From positions 124,001 to 188,000 of the forward strand of contig JACGCN010000032.1 in the NCBI GenBank assembly GCA_014905825.1: 64,000 nt of DNA. Direction: 5' to 3'. The notes under the pieces were generated by a model. The model saw only the letters and a list, made by a program, of their open reading frames with translations. It had not been told where the DNA came from and did no database searches. This DNA is from Lyophyllum atratum (taxonomy: Eukaryota > Basidiomycota > Agaricomycetes > Agaricales > Lyophyllaceae). A program made the translations under genes and the position numbers. The stretch's first letter is position 1. Each line of letters begins with the position of its first letter. Positions 45,474 to 55,883 of the stretch are shown here, piece after piece.

Positions 45474-46551
45474 ATGTCAAATAGAAACAAGAGCACCACC
45501 GGTATCGCAGCGACTGCAAAGGACGTCGCTGTTCGAGATGGTACAGCAAGGGACATTGTGATCCCGTTCGTAATTCGATGATTCTAAACGTGCTGGCATT
45601 GCTCACTATTTATTCTAGTGTCATGGGTCCGAGTGGAGCTGGGAAAAGCGCTGTACGGAGACGGGCAATTATAGAACATGCTAAAATATCTACACTCACC
45701 ATGCCGTGGCACTTCTAGTTTATCAATGCAGTCCTGGGAGCTGATCGCATGCCCGTCGGTCACAAGTTGACCTCTTGCACCTCCCAACTCGAATACGCTG
45801 TAATCGAGTCTGTCGAATCTCCATATCCGGCCTTAAAAGGCTGTCGCGTGATCATAGTTGATACGCCCGGCTTCGACGATACCTACGAAGGAGATGCCGA
45901 AATTTTGCAGCGAATTGCTACATGGCTGGAAGAGTCGTGAGTGGATCGTAACGTTCACGTTCATCGTAGTGGCTCATTTCGCGTTGAAGTTACCGTCAGA
46001 AAGCGGTACTTGGTGGCGTCATCTACCTTCACGACATAAGTCACGATCGCTTCTCTGGAACAGCCCGCAGGAACCTTGATATCTTTAACCACCTATGCGG
46101 GGATGCCGCCCTCTGTAAGGTCGTCCTCGGGACCACGAAGTGGGGAAGGGTTCCCCCAGAAGGTGGAAAGTTGCGCGAGGCTGAGTTGAGGAGCGTATAT
46201 TGGAAATCGATGATCGACAAAGGATCGCAGGTGCGCAGATTCCAGGGCAGTAGGGAATCTGCTCTGGAGTTCATCAAGGTCGTGCTCCACAACAAAGTGA
46301 AGTACAGCATTCTCGAGATGCAAAAGGAGTTGGCTGTGGACCGGAAAATTGTCCCCGAGACCAAAGCAGGCAAAGAGCTACGCTACACGCTTCAGCAGGT
46401 GCTGGACATGCAGAGGCAGATGGTTAGCTTCGAGGAAGCTTTGACGCAAGGGAGTGATCCCGAAACACAGGCGAAATTCGACGATGCTCGGAGGAAAACG
46501 CTGCGACTTATGCAGGATATAAAGGCCCTGAAATTCCCGTTCGGGTGGTGA
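45474..46551 (+). CDS. AIG1-like P-loop GTPase, stand-alone copy 1
   Basis: Four exons, 45474-45565, 45619-45652, 45719-45936 and 45990-46551, give about 301 aa. G1/P-loop is GPSGAGKSA (residues ~34-42), G3 is DTPGFDD (~90), and the box GGVIYLHDISHDRFSG lies between G3 and G4, as in AIG1/IAN/GIMAP-type GTPases. G4 reads TTKWG (~163-167), so the usual Asp of TKxD is absent. A helical C-terminal region follows (QQVLDMQRQMVSFEEAL, DARRKTLRLMQDIKAL), possibly for membrane association or oligomerisation. The P-loop ends in Ala where most relatives have Thr. Exon phases (2, 0, 2) and the 34-nt second exon match the other copies. Confidence 0.85.
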
Positions 46552-47027
46552 ATCGTCGCGTTGGGTAGTGAAAGGTGAGTATCCCCCACACGTAGGTTTC
46601 ACATCCTACTTAACCTTGGCGCCAGAGTGATTCGCCGGATTGAATCTTTCATGTCGACGACGACACAGCAGAACATGAGCTGTATACGTTGCATATCTAG
46701 AGATCTTATCACTTTTCATAGCCACAATTATTGTAGAATTCCGGACATGGTCACCAGCTCGTTTAATGAGAATCGGAAAGACGCGTTATTTGCTGTACCG
46801 GCAGTGATTCAGTCCATCAGGTTACACGACTCGGAGTCCCGAGGAGTTTGCTCACTGTAGGGATAGCTCCGTGGCAGGTCGTGTCGTTCACGTCTTCTAG
46901 GAGAGTGGGCGCTTGTGTGGTAGTACTCATGACTGAAGTTGGTATGGTGGCGGTAAGGAGAGAGACTACGGGGCGTGTTTTCAAGTTAGCATTGACAATG
47001 TGGGCGGTCACGCTGACTCATCATGCA
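46552..47027. other. Intergenic
   Basis: 3' flank of the plus-strand GTPase gene. Open frames present but none with family character. Confidence 0.5.
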
Positions 47028-47165
47028 TCAGTGTTCGGCAACTTCCTCTTGCTTGCTCTCCTTCGCGATGACCTCGGACAGATTTTTGCCCACCACGCGT
47101 GTACCGCCAATGAGCTGGATCGACGGCACCTTTTTTTCGAAGGGTTGCACTTGGTTTGGGAGCAT
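47028..47165 (-). CDS. Possible microprotein or terminal exon (45 aa)
   Basis: A short frame from ATG 47165 to TGA 47028. Its translation contains KKVPSIQLIGGTRVVGKNLSEV and then IAKESKQEE, which has the texture of a real conserved protein: alternating hydrophobics, a Gly-Gly turn and a charged helical end. The frame stays open upstream for another ~33 codons to a TAG. It could be the last exon of a larger minus-strand gene whose other exons I cannot find, a microprotein, or a gene remnant. I do not recognise the family. Confidence 0.25.
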   Translation of the reverse strand: MLPNQVQPFEKKVPSIQLIGGTRVVGKNLSEVIAKESKQEEVAEH

Positions 47166-47526
47166 TGTCCTGAAAAGGCGTGGAGTGAAAAAGAGCGGGA
47201 TGAAGGCAGCTGGAGGGCAGAAATGTTGGGACCAGGGACGCAGGATCGGCGGGAGGGATGAATCCTACAATAGTTCTGGGTCAAGCGTAGTAATGTGTAC
47301 GTGGGGTAGTAGCGTATGTAAATGCAGATCCTTTCCTCTTAGTATGTCGAATCCGCTATCTCCTGATATCTATACTAATCTTCAAGCAGTACTATGTTAT
47401 CGGAGACTGATAAATGGCAGATGTCAGATGACGGAGGGAAATACGAGCTGATACAAGGGGGGTTGAGAGACTGGGACTTGGTTGAAACAAGTAAGAAGCA
47501 TCTATGTATTAACGACTGTGATAAGA
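47166..47526. other. Intergenic
   Basis: Between the possible microprotein and the 3' end of GTPase copy 2. Nothing recognised. Confidence 0.5.
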
Positions 47527-48517
47527 CTAGCAAATGATACACAATGATTCTAGTATCCCCTTCGATTTTGCCTTCGACTGCGTGTTTGCTTTCTTGCGCA
47601 ATTGCAGCCATTTGCCCGCTTTTGTCTCTGAGATGGCCTTCTTTGGATCAACAGCCAGCTCCCTCTGAATCTCCAGAATTGAGTCCGTCACTTCATTATG
47701 GAGAACCATATTGATGAACTCCATGGCAGATTCCTCGGTGTCCCTGAATCTGCGCATCTGCAACTTCTTCTTCACGATCAAGTGCTTCCAATGTGTGTTT
47801 TTCAGGTCATCTTCATGTCGTCTGCCCCTCTCATCAGTTACATTCCCCCACTTCGTCGTCCCGAGAACGACTTTACTGAGCGCAGCATCCCCGCATAGGT
47901 GGTTCAACATTTCGAGATTCATGCGCGCCGTTCCATCGAACTGGTCTCTGGAGATATCGTGAAGATAGATGACGCCACCGAGTACTGCATTCCTGTGGTA
48001 GCTTCACGCGAAATGAGCTATGGCCGAAAAATGTAAACACTATTATTCACTCACGACTTTGTCAACCAGGCGGAAATACGTTGCAGAATTCTTTCGTCTT
48101 CCTCGCTGGAGTCGTTATCGAAACCTGGCGTATCGACTATGACCACACGGTGGCCCTTGAGAGCCGGATACGGAGATTTGGTAGTTTCAATAACAGCAGA
48201 TTCGGGTTCGGTGGTACAAGACGCCATCTTGTGGCCGACCGACATGCGAGGCTTTCCCAGGGCGGCATTGATGAACTAGAGAAAGTATAGCCTAGTAAGC
48301 AATGAAGATCCTTTGGCCCGCTCTGAGTCTGCTTACGGTGCTTTTCCCAGCGCCAGGTGGGCCCATGACACTATTGACAATAGTCAGTGATGTCAATTAG
48401 TAGGTTAAAATCAACGAAAACGGACATGATCACAATGTCCTTTCCACCACCGTCTTGCATTATGACGTTCTTCACACCCGCTGCATTACGGCCAGGTCCA
48501 CTCGTTTTACTTTTCAT
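47527..48517 (-). CDS. AIG1-like P-loop GTPase, stand-alone copy 2 (shortened C-terminus)
   Basis: Four exons (minus strand) 48517-48426, 48370-48337, 48275-48055 and 48001-47527 give about 273 aa. G1 is GPPGAGKST (~34-42), G3 is DTPGFDN (~90), the GGVIYLHDIS box is present, and G4 is TTKWG. The N-terminus (AAGVKNVIMQDGGGKDIVI) is the closest match to the linker before GTPase 1 of the kinase fusion. The G2-G3 exon is three bases longer than in the paralogues. The C-terminus diverges after ELAVDPKKA and stops early in a Lys-rich tail, lacking the QVLEMQ...EEAL helix of the other copies. It may be a truncated allele. Confidence 0.78.
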
Positions 48518-50023
48518 TTACGAGTGTATGTGCGATGTACGTGGCGAAGTGGGTATCGGGTCGTTGAACTTGTCGGCGTCGCGTAGTCGTAGGTAGTGGG
48601 TGTAAAAGAGGATATTTAGAGGGCTTCGAGATCAAATCAAGGCCACGTTCCTGCGGACATTAGACTACTTGCGTGTATCAAGCTAGGGACCAGTCCGTCA
48701 AATGCTGGCACTGCATTCCTTGTATAGCGTGACAGTGGACCATGGTGTCAAAAGCCGTGTATGACTTGTGTATGACCACGTTTTTCTTCCGAAACTTGAA
48801 CCCTGCACTGATCAAACAAACCACGTTGATTACATGTGCATTCAACGAGCGACTCCTGGCAGCAACATCACTTTTCGTACGTCCCGGGGATCTTCCACGC
48901 GATCTGATAAGGTGAAACGGGTAGGCAAGTATCGTCGATTTGGGATAAGACTTGTATACCGGATGCTCGACGCGAAATGAAGAGCAAAATTGGCTCAGAG
49001 CTATAGCTCGACGCTTTGGTCAGGAATTGGAATACGATCTCGCGTGCCAAAGAATGGAGAAACCTTCGTGGACTGTCGTGGTTTACGGTCAAGGACGTCT
49101 AGAGCAAATACATGTAAATAGACCCCGAATGTACCCGACGTCTTTCTCTGCAGAACGACCTCATCTCCAGCAGAAATGGACATTTGAAGTTCGATCATCC
49201 AAGTTTACGGCACGGGCTAGTCGGAAATTGCCACTCGAGACTCGACACGTTCAAGTTTCGATATTGGACGACCGCGCGAGGTCAACCAGTCAGGTGGCAG
49301 GGACGAGCATTAGTAGCCAAGTATTACTTGAAGTAAGGAGGAAGATGTCGGTGGAATCGCACTTTGGGGTCGTCCTCAATTCAATTACTTACAAGGCGCA
49401 ATGGTAGGGAAGGAAGGCGATGGGGTCAGAAAGTAGTGCCGAGGTGAGCAGCTGTGGGCCTGTGGATGCTTGGTGCATGCGCGGGCATGAACCCACGGAT
49501 CATGTCTCGAAGCGGTAGACTTCTTCTGCGGCTCATCCACCACTCACAGACTGTATTGATTGAAATGCATTGCGCACATAGTTGTCGGGCCCAGCTGACC
49601 AGACGTCGTCCGACTGCATCCTGACGTGCAAGGTGTCCAGGACAAGATTATATTCAGACCCGACTCGTGCCTCTGATCATGTACTACATCATTGTTGATA
49701 GCTTTCCCTAATCACTCAGTCTTTACTTATATCTCTCGAGTCTCGACTGCGGTGTATAAATCATTATGATATGCATCAAACGATTTCGTTGGAAGGGACT
49801 GGTGAATACCGTATCCAGGACAAGGGTACAGGCAAACAAGGACATTGCTCGCGAGGCCCAGACTGGTAAGGGTAGAAACGAGATCAATATTTAGGGACGT
49901 TTGATATCGAGCTCATAGAGCATCGCGCACCTTCTAGACGATAGCTGTCGCGAAGTTAGGCGGACGCACCAGACTAGTACTAGCGTCAAACAGAAACGCG
50001 GGATCGGAGCAAACGACTCACCA
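48518..50023. other. Intergenic, 1.5 kb
   Basis: Upstream region of GTPase copy 2 and 3' flank of copy 3. The start (about 48599-48660) matches the upstream regions of copies 3 and 4. The open frame at 48952-49407 is not family-like. Confidence 0.45.
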
Positions 50024-51116
50024 TCAAAACCCAAACCAACTAAGGAGTCTGCGCATCCAAGGAGTCGTGAGGGCCTTTACGTCCTCCGTAAGGCCCTCCA
50101 TTTTCCTGCGTGCCTCGTCGAATTTCGCTTGTGCTTCGGCATCGCCCCCTTGCGCCAAAGCTTCCTCGTAGCCGACCATCTGCTTCTGCATTTCGAGAAC
50201 CTGCTCAAGGGTGTAGCGCAACTCTTTGCCTGCTTTCGTCTGTGGGATGATCTTCCGATCGATAGCCAATTCCGTTTGAATCTGAAGAATGTCGTCCTTG
50301 ACTTTGTTACGGAGAACGACTTTGATGAATTCCATAGCAGATTCCTTGGTGTCTTGAAATCTGCGTATCTTCGAGCCCTTGTCGAGCATCGGCTTCCAAT
50401 GCAATGTCCTTAACTCTTCCTCACGTCCCTCTCCGCCAACTTGAGTGACCCTCTTCCACTTTGTGGTCCCAAGAACGACCTTGCTGAGGGCGGCGTCTCC
50501 ACATAAATGGTGAAACATTTCGAGATTCCTGCGGGCTGTTCCCGAGAACCGGTCGTGTGTAATATCGTGAAGGTAAATGACGCCACCGAGTACCGCCTTC
50601 TTCTTGTAACTTCAACGAAAGGTAAGCACTGAGGATAGATGTCGACATTACAATTCACTCACGACTCCTTTAACCAATCAGCAATTCGCCTAAGAATTTC
50701 TGCATCTCCCTCGTAGGTGTCATCGAAACCAGGGGTATCGACTATGACTACGCGATGACCCTTGAGAGCCTGATAGGGAGATTCGACAGACTTGATTACA
50801 GCAAACTGGAGCTTAGAGGTACAAGAGGTCAATTTATGGCCGACTTCCATCTCAGCATTATCGAAGAGGGCATTGATGAACTGCAGAGACCATCATCTAG
50901 TCAACAAAATACACGAATCTAGTCCAAGATCAAGCCTTCTTACTGTGCTTTTTCCAGCGCCAGTCGGACCCATGACTCTAAACTGGCAGTCAGTGATGCC
51001 AATAAGCTCAAATTCAGTGGATAAAACGCTCACGGGATCACAATGTCCTTTTCACCTCCATCTGGGATGGCGACGTCCTGGCGCTTGGCTTTCCTGTATT
51101 TATTCTTGCTGCCCAT
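50024..51116 (-). CDS. AIG1-like P-loop GTPase, stand-alone copy 3
   Basis: Four exons (minus strand) 51116-51034, 50977-50944, 50880-50663 and 50609-50024 give about 306 aa. G1 is GPTGAGKST (~31-39), G3 is DTPGFDD (~87), the box is GGVIYLHDITHDRFSG, and G4 is TTKWK. The C-terminal helices are full length (EQVLEMQKQMVGYEEAL, FDEARRKMEGLTEDV) and end in a hydrophobic MRRLLSWFGF tail that could anchor or insert into membrane, as in some AIG1-family members. The N-terminus is Lys-rich (MGSKNKYRKAKRQD). It is closest to copy 4, with which it shares several hundred bases of upstream sequence. Confidence 0.87.
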
Positions 51117-51179
51117 GTGTACGCGGTGAAGTAGTTGTAAAGCCTGTGAAGTTCAAGTCGTCTAGTCGCGGATGGTGGG

Positions 51180-51500
51180 CGTAAGAGAGGATATTTAAAG
51201 GGCCTTGACATCAAATCATGGTCACGTTCCTCAAAACGCCAGGCCACCTGCATGCTTCAAGGCCGCCACGCACTCCCACCCCGCAGGCTGCCATTGGACC
51301 CTCGACTCTTCGTATGACCAGCGGGTCAAGCATGATACCACAAACCGTGTACAGCGGCATTCTTTCGAAACATATCAACCGATACACGCTGAGTCCACGT
51401 GCATCAAGCGAGGATTGACAACAGCACACTGACCTCGTTGTCGATGGGGCACGATGTTTTCATGTGAGTCCAATCTCCCGCTATGTGATTGTGAACTCGA
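51180..51500 (+). repeat. Segmental duplication upstream of GTPase copy 3
   Basis: Matches 53984-54310 upstream of copy 4 in the same order. Shared words include GGCCACCTGCA, GAGCGAGGATTGAC (with one change), GATGTTTTCATGTGA and TGATTGTGAACTCGATGAT. The two genes therefore arose from duplication of a unit of at least 1.4 kb, promoter included. Confidence 0.75.
51190..51203 (-). promoter_or_regulatory. Conserved CCTTTAAATATCC element of GTPase copy 3
   Basis: TATA-like word about 75 bases upstream of the ATG at 51116, kept at the same distance in copy 4 (CCTTTAAGTATTC) and in altered form in copy 2. Confidence 0.5.
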
Positions 51501-52815
51501 TGATGAGACAAGGCGACGATCTGCTGTCACGGCAGGCCCCTTCGAGACGGGCAGAGTCCTCATAGTCTTTGCACAGCTTTATCCAGCTGATCCTGCAAGT
51601 AAGAAGATCGAAAATTTCTACCGATCAGGGACTATGTGTCCATGCCCGGCCTCCATCGTGATACGTCCTAAAGTATGTAGTATCAGCGATAGCCAGGGCG
51701 TCTGTCCATATAATTTTCCTCTACCTGGCTGAAGGTTTCGTGATGCTTGGGATCCGACCCGTGGTGGACTAGATAGTCGGTTCCACGACCCAAGTCCACA
51801 TCGGAAATTCCGACAGGACTTTTGCTGATATAGATTAGTTGGACTGAAAGATGTGGTCTTACACCGTCTTAGGGACTCGGAAGGCAGATGCCAGCACGTA
51901 GCCGAGGCAAGCGGAGTTTCAACTTTTAATTGGCCCGGCAATCGGTAGCTGCGATTGAAATTCGGCAACTTCAATTCAACGCCGTCAAGATCTTTCAAGT
52001 TTCCTTTGTGCTGCTTGCGAAAGCAATACGCAAGTCAGAAGTACACTCCGAACGACAGACAGGGGAGACCATGAGCGCTGGCGAGATATCTGGTAAGTAT
52101 ATGTTACTAGATTTTTGTGCCGGCACTAGTACTGCTATCACCGTCTACCCCCACTCTTGCCAACGCAGCGCCGACCATACCCACTGCGCCCGGCCCCTTC
52201 TCCCCTCCCTCAGGGTGGAGAGGTATTAGGCAGAGATACCATTACGACGCCACGCATGCCCTCTGCCACTATTGTCCTCCACAGCTGCGACATTCTCATA
52301 CGAGCGCAGGACTGCAGATTACAGGTCGGCGCCTTGGTCCGGTGAACACATTGGCTTTTCTACCTCCTCTTTTTTTCTCGCCTGTTACTATCAGGAAGCT
52401 CCTGTGCCTCGATGAGCCTGCCATTGCAGGACCAGTGGGACTATAGCACATGCCAAACATGAACACAAACGAGACTCTTTCTTGATGACGATATGACATA
52501 TAACAGCCGCAACGACGACAGTCGCGACCTACGTTATGTTCTATTGCCACGTCTTCTAGGTTAGATCGGAGTTTCGGCCCCTCAGACGACACGGAATACT
52601 CCATCCACTCGACAATCAATTCCTAACATTCGCGCAGTAAGCACCGCTTGTTTCAATTATATAAAGCCCGGTACTTTCGAGTTCCAAGAGGGCCTTGGTT
52701 CGAATTACGGGCATTACGCACCTTCGCAACGTTCTTTGTCCTAGAACCAGTCTGCCGCACTAGACTTGGGCAAGCTTTAGATCAAATTAGAGGATTCTTG
52801 ACGAAAGACCCACCC

Positions 52816-53919
52816 TTAAAACCCAAGCCACATTAGTATTCTGCGCACCCAAGGGGTTTTAGAGACCTTCACGTCATCCGCAAGGCCCTCCATTTTCCTG
52901 CGCGCCTCGTTGAATCTTGCCTGTGCTTCGGGATTCCTCACTCGCGTCAAAGGTTCCTCGTCACCGACCATCTGCTTCTGCATCTCGAGCACCTGCTGAA
53001 GGGTGTGGCGTAAGTCTGTGCCCGCGTTCGTCTGTGGGATGATCTCTCGATCGACGGCCAATTCCATTTCAATCTGATGAATGCTGTCCAACACTTTGTT
53101 ACGGAGAATGATGTTGATGAACTCCATAGCAGATTCCTTGGTGTCCTTGAATCTGCACATCTTCGACCCCTTGTCGAGCATCGGCTTCCAATGTATCGCC
53201 TCCAGCTCATCCTCACGTCCCTCCCCGTCAGATTGAGGAACCCTGGCCCACTTCGTGGTCCCGAGAACGACCTTACTGAGGGCGGCTTCTCCACATAAAT
53301 GTTTGAACATTTCGAGATTCCTGCGGGCTGTTCCCAGGGAGGCCCTGGTGCAGGATATATCATGAAGGTAGATGACACCACCAAGTACCGCCTTCCTGCG
53401 ATAACTTCAATGCAAAGTGAGCCACCATGGAGTCCGGCATTATAATTCACTCACGAGTCCTTCAGCCAAACAACAATCCGTCGAAGAATTTCTGCATCTC
53501 CCTCATAGGTGTCGGCGAATCCGGGGGTATCTACTATGATCACGCGGTAACCTTTGAGAGCCGGATGGGGAGATTCGACAGACTCCACTACAGAAAACTG
53601 GAGTCTAGAAGTGCAAGAGGTCAACCTATGGCCAACTTCCATCCGAGCGTTCCCCAGGAGGGAATTAATGAACTAGGACAATCACACCTAGTTAGTAAGA
53701 ATCTTTCAGTGGAAGTCTGAGCGTACGTACTGTGCTTTTCCCAGCGCCAATTTCACCCATAACGCTAAATTTGGCAGTCAATGGTGCACATGAGCTCAAA
53801 TTCGAAGAAGAAAATACTAACAGGATCACAATGTCTCTCTCACTACCATCTAAGATGGCGACGTCCTGTGTACCCACTGGCATCCTCTTAGCTTTTTTGC
53901 TTTTATGTGACTTCCCCAT
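52816..53919 (-). CDS. AIG1-like P-loop GTPase, stand-alone copy 4
   Basis: Four exons (minus strand) 53919-53822, 53764-53731, 53672-53455 and 53404-52816 give about 312 aa. G1 is GEIGAGKST (~36-44), G3 is DTPGFAD (~92), the box is GGVIYLHDISCTRASLG, and G4 is TTKWA. The C-terminus has QQVLEMQKQMVGDEEPL and a hydrophobic VRRILMWLGF end, close to copy 3. The N-terminus is basic (MGKSHKSKKAKRM). The RF-SG box of the paralogues has become TRASLG, so this region is changing. Confidence 0.86.
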
Positions 53920-53983
53920 GGGTATGTGGTGAGATATTTGCAGAGGTCGTGAACTGCAAGCCGCGTATTCGTGGATGGTGGGT

Positions 53984-54310
53984 GCAAGAGAGAATACTTA
54001 AAGGCCTTGAAATCAAAGCATGATCGCCACGAACGCTAGGCCACCTGCACGCTTCAAGTCTACCACCTATTCGCCACCCCCCACTGCCAGACCCTCGATT
54101 CTTCGTTAACTCAGAAACTCAGCATGGCATCAAAACTGCCTACACCTGCATTTTCTCGAAACTTTCCATGTCAAAGAATCCAAGCTGAATCCACGTGCAT
54201 TGAGCGAGGATTGACGACAGCACGTCACACTTGTTGTCGCTGGGGACGCGATGTTTTCATGTGAAGGCTGAAGGTCAAGTTCGGCTATATGATTGTGAAC
54301 TCGATGATAC
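53984..54310 (+). repeat. Segmental duplication upstream of GTPase copy 4
   Basis: Partner of 51180-51500. Similarity fades after about 54310. Confidence 0.75.
53994..54005 (-). promoter_or_regulatory. Conserved CCTTTAAGTATT element of GTPase copy 4
   Basis: Counterpart of the copy 3 element, about 75 bases before the ATG. Confidence 0.45.
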
Positions 54311-54851
54311 TGCTCATCGAATGTCCGATGCTGGAACAACAAGTTCCCATGAACAGCCGCAATCTTCCGTCGTCCCTGTTGGCGCAATTGGAACGTTCCC
54401 AAATGTTCCTCACCAACAAGACCGGAATAGTCCGTCGATTCCGGCCTGAAGCTGGCTATCGTTTTCATATCGATAGCGAATCTCCAGACACATGTGGGCA
54501 ATCAAAAAGCAGAAAACAGAGAAAGAAATGGCAGTCCCTATTGCCTCCATATGAAGCTAGTTTACTGACGGCACTGGAAAAATTCAGCGATCTTGAACGT
54601 GAAACGGTGCACACTATCGTTGGCCAGTAGGTAAGTCCGAGTCGTCGGCGAAAGCGGTTACCTCCAGGTGATTGATCGTGATGCCGCACCCTCCACGAGT
54701 TATGCATGAGGGCTTCTTCTAGCCATGTGCCATCATACCATAATAGCTGTTCGTCCGTCCAGATCTACTGCATGTATAGCTGATCGAGGGTGCTAAACCA
54801 AGATTTCTGACAGTTTTGTTTCACTTCCAGGACCCTCCGTTCCCATTACTT

Positions 54852-54861
54852 AGTATAAAAA
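54852..54861 (+). promoter_or_regulatory. TATA box of GTPase copy 5
   Basis: AGTATAAAAA about 100 bases before the ATG at 54959. It differs from the CTTTAA element of the other copies, so this gene has a different core promoter. Confidence 0.5.
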
Positions 54862-54958
54862 CCTGCCCATGGTATCTACATTGCATTTCCACCTCCCGGC
54901 ACCAAGGATACACACCGTTAGGTACTTACGCTCGTGGCTCACGTAGAAGAAGCATATC

Positions 54959-55883
54959 ATGGCATTGCGGAATACTGACATTGTGATCCTGTGCGCTTCG
55001 ATTCATCCAACTCCACTTTTATTTTCCCCGGCGCTTACCCTTCATACTAGTGTTACAGGTCTGGCAGGCGCTGGAAAGAGTCAGGTGTGCATATAGTAAA
55101 TCGGTCTTATTCTCATCTAATCGGTCGTACCTCATCAGTTCATTAACACCCTTCTGGGGGAAGAGAATCGCATGCCCGTCGGCCACAAGTTGACTTCTTG
55201 TACTACCCAACTCGATCATGCTGTAATTGATCCAATCCCTATAATGGATCCAACTTCCGGAAGTCATTGTCTCCTAGGTCGCCGTCTGGTCATCGTCGAC
55301 ACCCCCGGGTTTAACGACGCTTATGAGAACGATACAGAGATCTTGCGACGGTTTGCTGCATGGCTTGAACCAGCGTAAGTCGAATCGCATGATCACTGAA
55401 ACGTGCTTGAATAAATACCACAGGTTCCGTAATGACATCACTCTCGGCGGTGTTATCTACCTTCACGATATATCCCGCGACCGCTTCTCGACCATGGCCG
55501 CTGGCGATATAAACCTATTGCGTCGTTCGATCATACGCTCAAACGAGGCTCTTCAACGAGTCGTTCTCGCAACCACAAAGTGGGAACGAATCGCTCCCAG
55601 TGAAGGTCAGCAACGCCAAGACGAATTACAAGGGGCACAGTGGAAGACCTTGATTGGACGGGGGTCGAAGGTCCATCGATACAGCGATACTCGTGACGGT
55701 GCTTGGGAAATCGTGAGCACCCTCCTCAAATGCGTTGAAAACGGCTCTGGCAGGGAGATCGAGGCAGGCATTAGCGAGGAGCTTCAGAAAATTCGACCCA
55801 TACTCGAGAACAAAGCGCGCAAAGAGCTGGTGTATTCCCGCGTCCTTCGGCCAATTTTTGGGTTGTTCGGATTGGGAAGGTAA
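54959..55883 (+). CDS. AIG1-like P-loop GTPase, stand-alone copy 5 (divergent)
   Basis: Four exons, 54959-54990, 55051-55084, 55139-55374 and 55424-55883, give about 253 aa. The N-terminus is only ten residues before the DIVIL strand. G1 is GLAGAGKSQ (~14-22), with Gln at the last position. G3 is DTPGFND (~76), the box is GGVIYLHDISRDRFS, and G4 is TTKWE. The exon between G1 and G3 is 18 bases longer than in most copies (236 versus 218 nt). The C-terminus is short and ends in a hydrophobic VLRPIFGLFGLGR stretch. It is the most diverged stand-alone member but keeps the exon plan. Confidence 0.82.

Larger units (their letters stand above)
51117..52815. other. Intergenic, 1.7 kb
   Basis: Upstream region of GTPase copy 3, with a duplicated block at 51180-51500, and 3' flank of copy 4. 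A TATAAAG word at about 52660 on the plus strand has no gene behind it. Confidence 0.5.
53920..54958. other. Divergent intergenic region
   Basis: Upstream regions of GTPase copies 4 (minus) and 5 (plus). The part 53984-54310 is the second arm of the segmental duplication. Confidence 0.55.

Noticed and set aside
46848..47261. Plus-strand open frame of 137 codons
   Set aside because: No family character, and the opposite strand carries a more protein-like short frame at 47028-47165.
48952..49407. Plus-strand open frame of 151 codons upstream of GTPase copy 2
   Set aside because: Atypical composition, no motif, and located in a duplicated non-coding upstream region.
49766..49894. Plus-strand 42-codon frame just behind a TATAAA word
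   Set aside because: The TATA word is only a few bases before the ATG, and the peptide has no recognisable feature.
52645..52680. TATA-like promoter on the plus strand
   Set aside because: No coding region follows on that strand. The next gene is on the minus strand.
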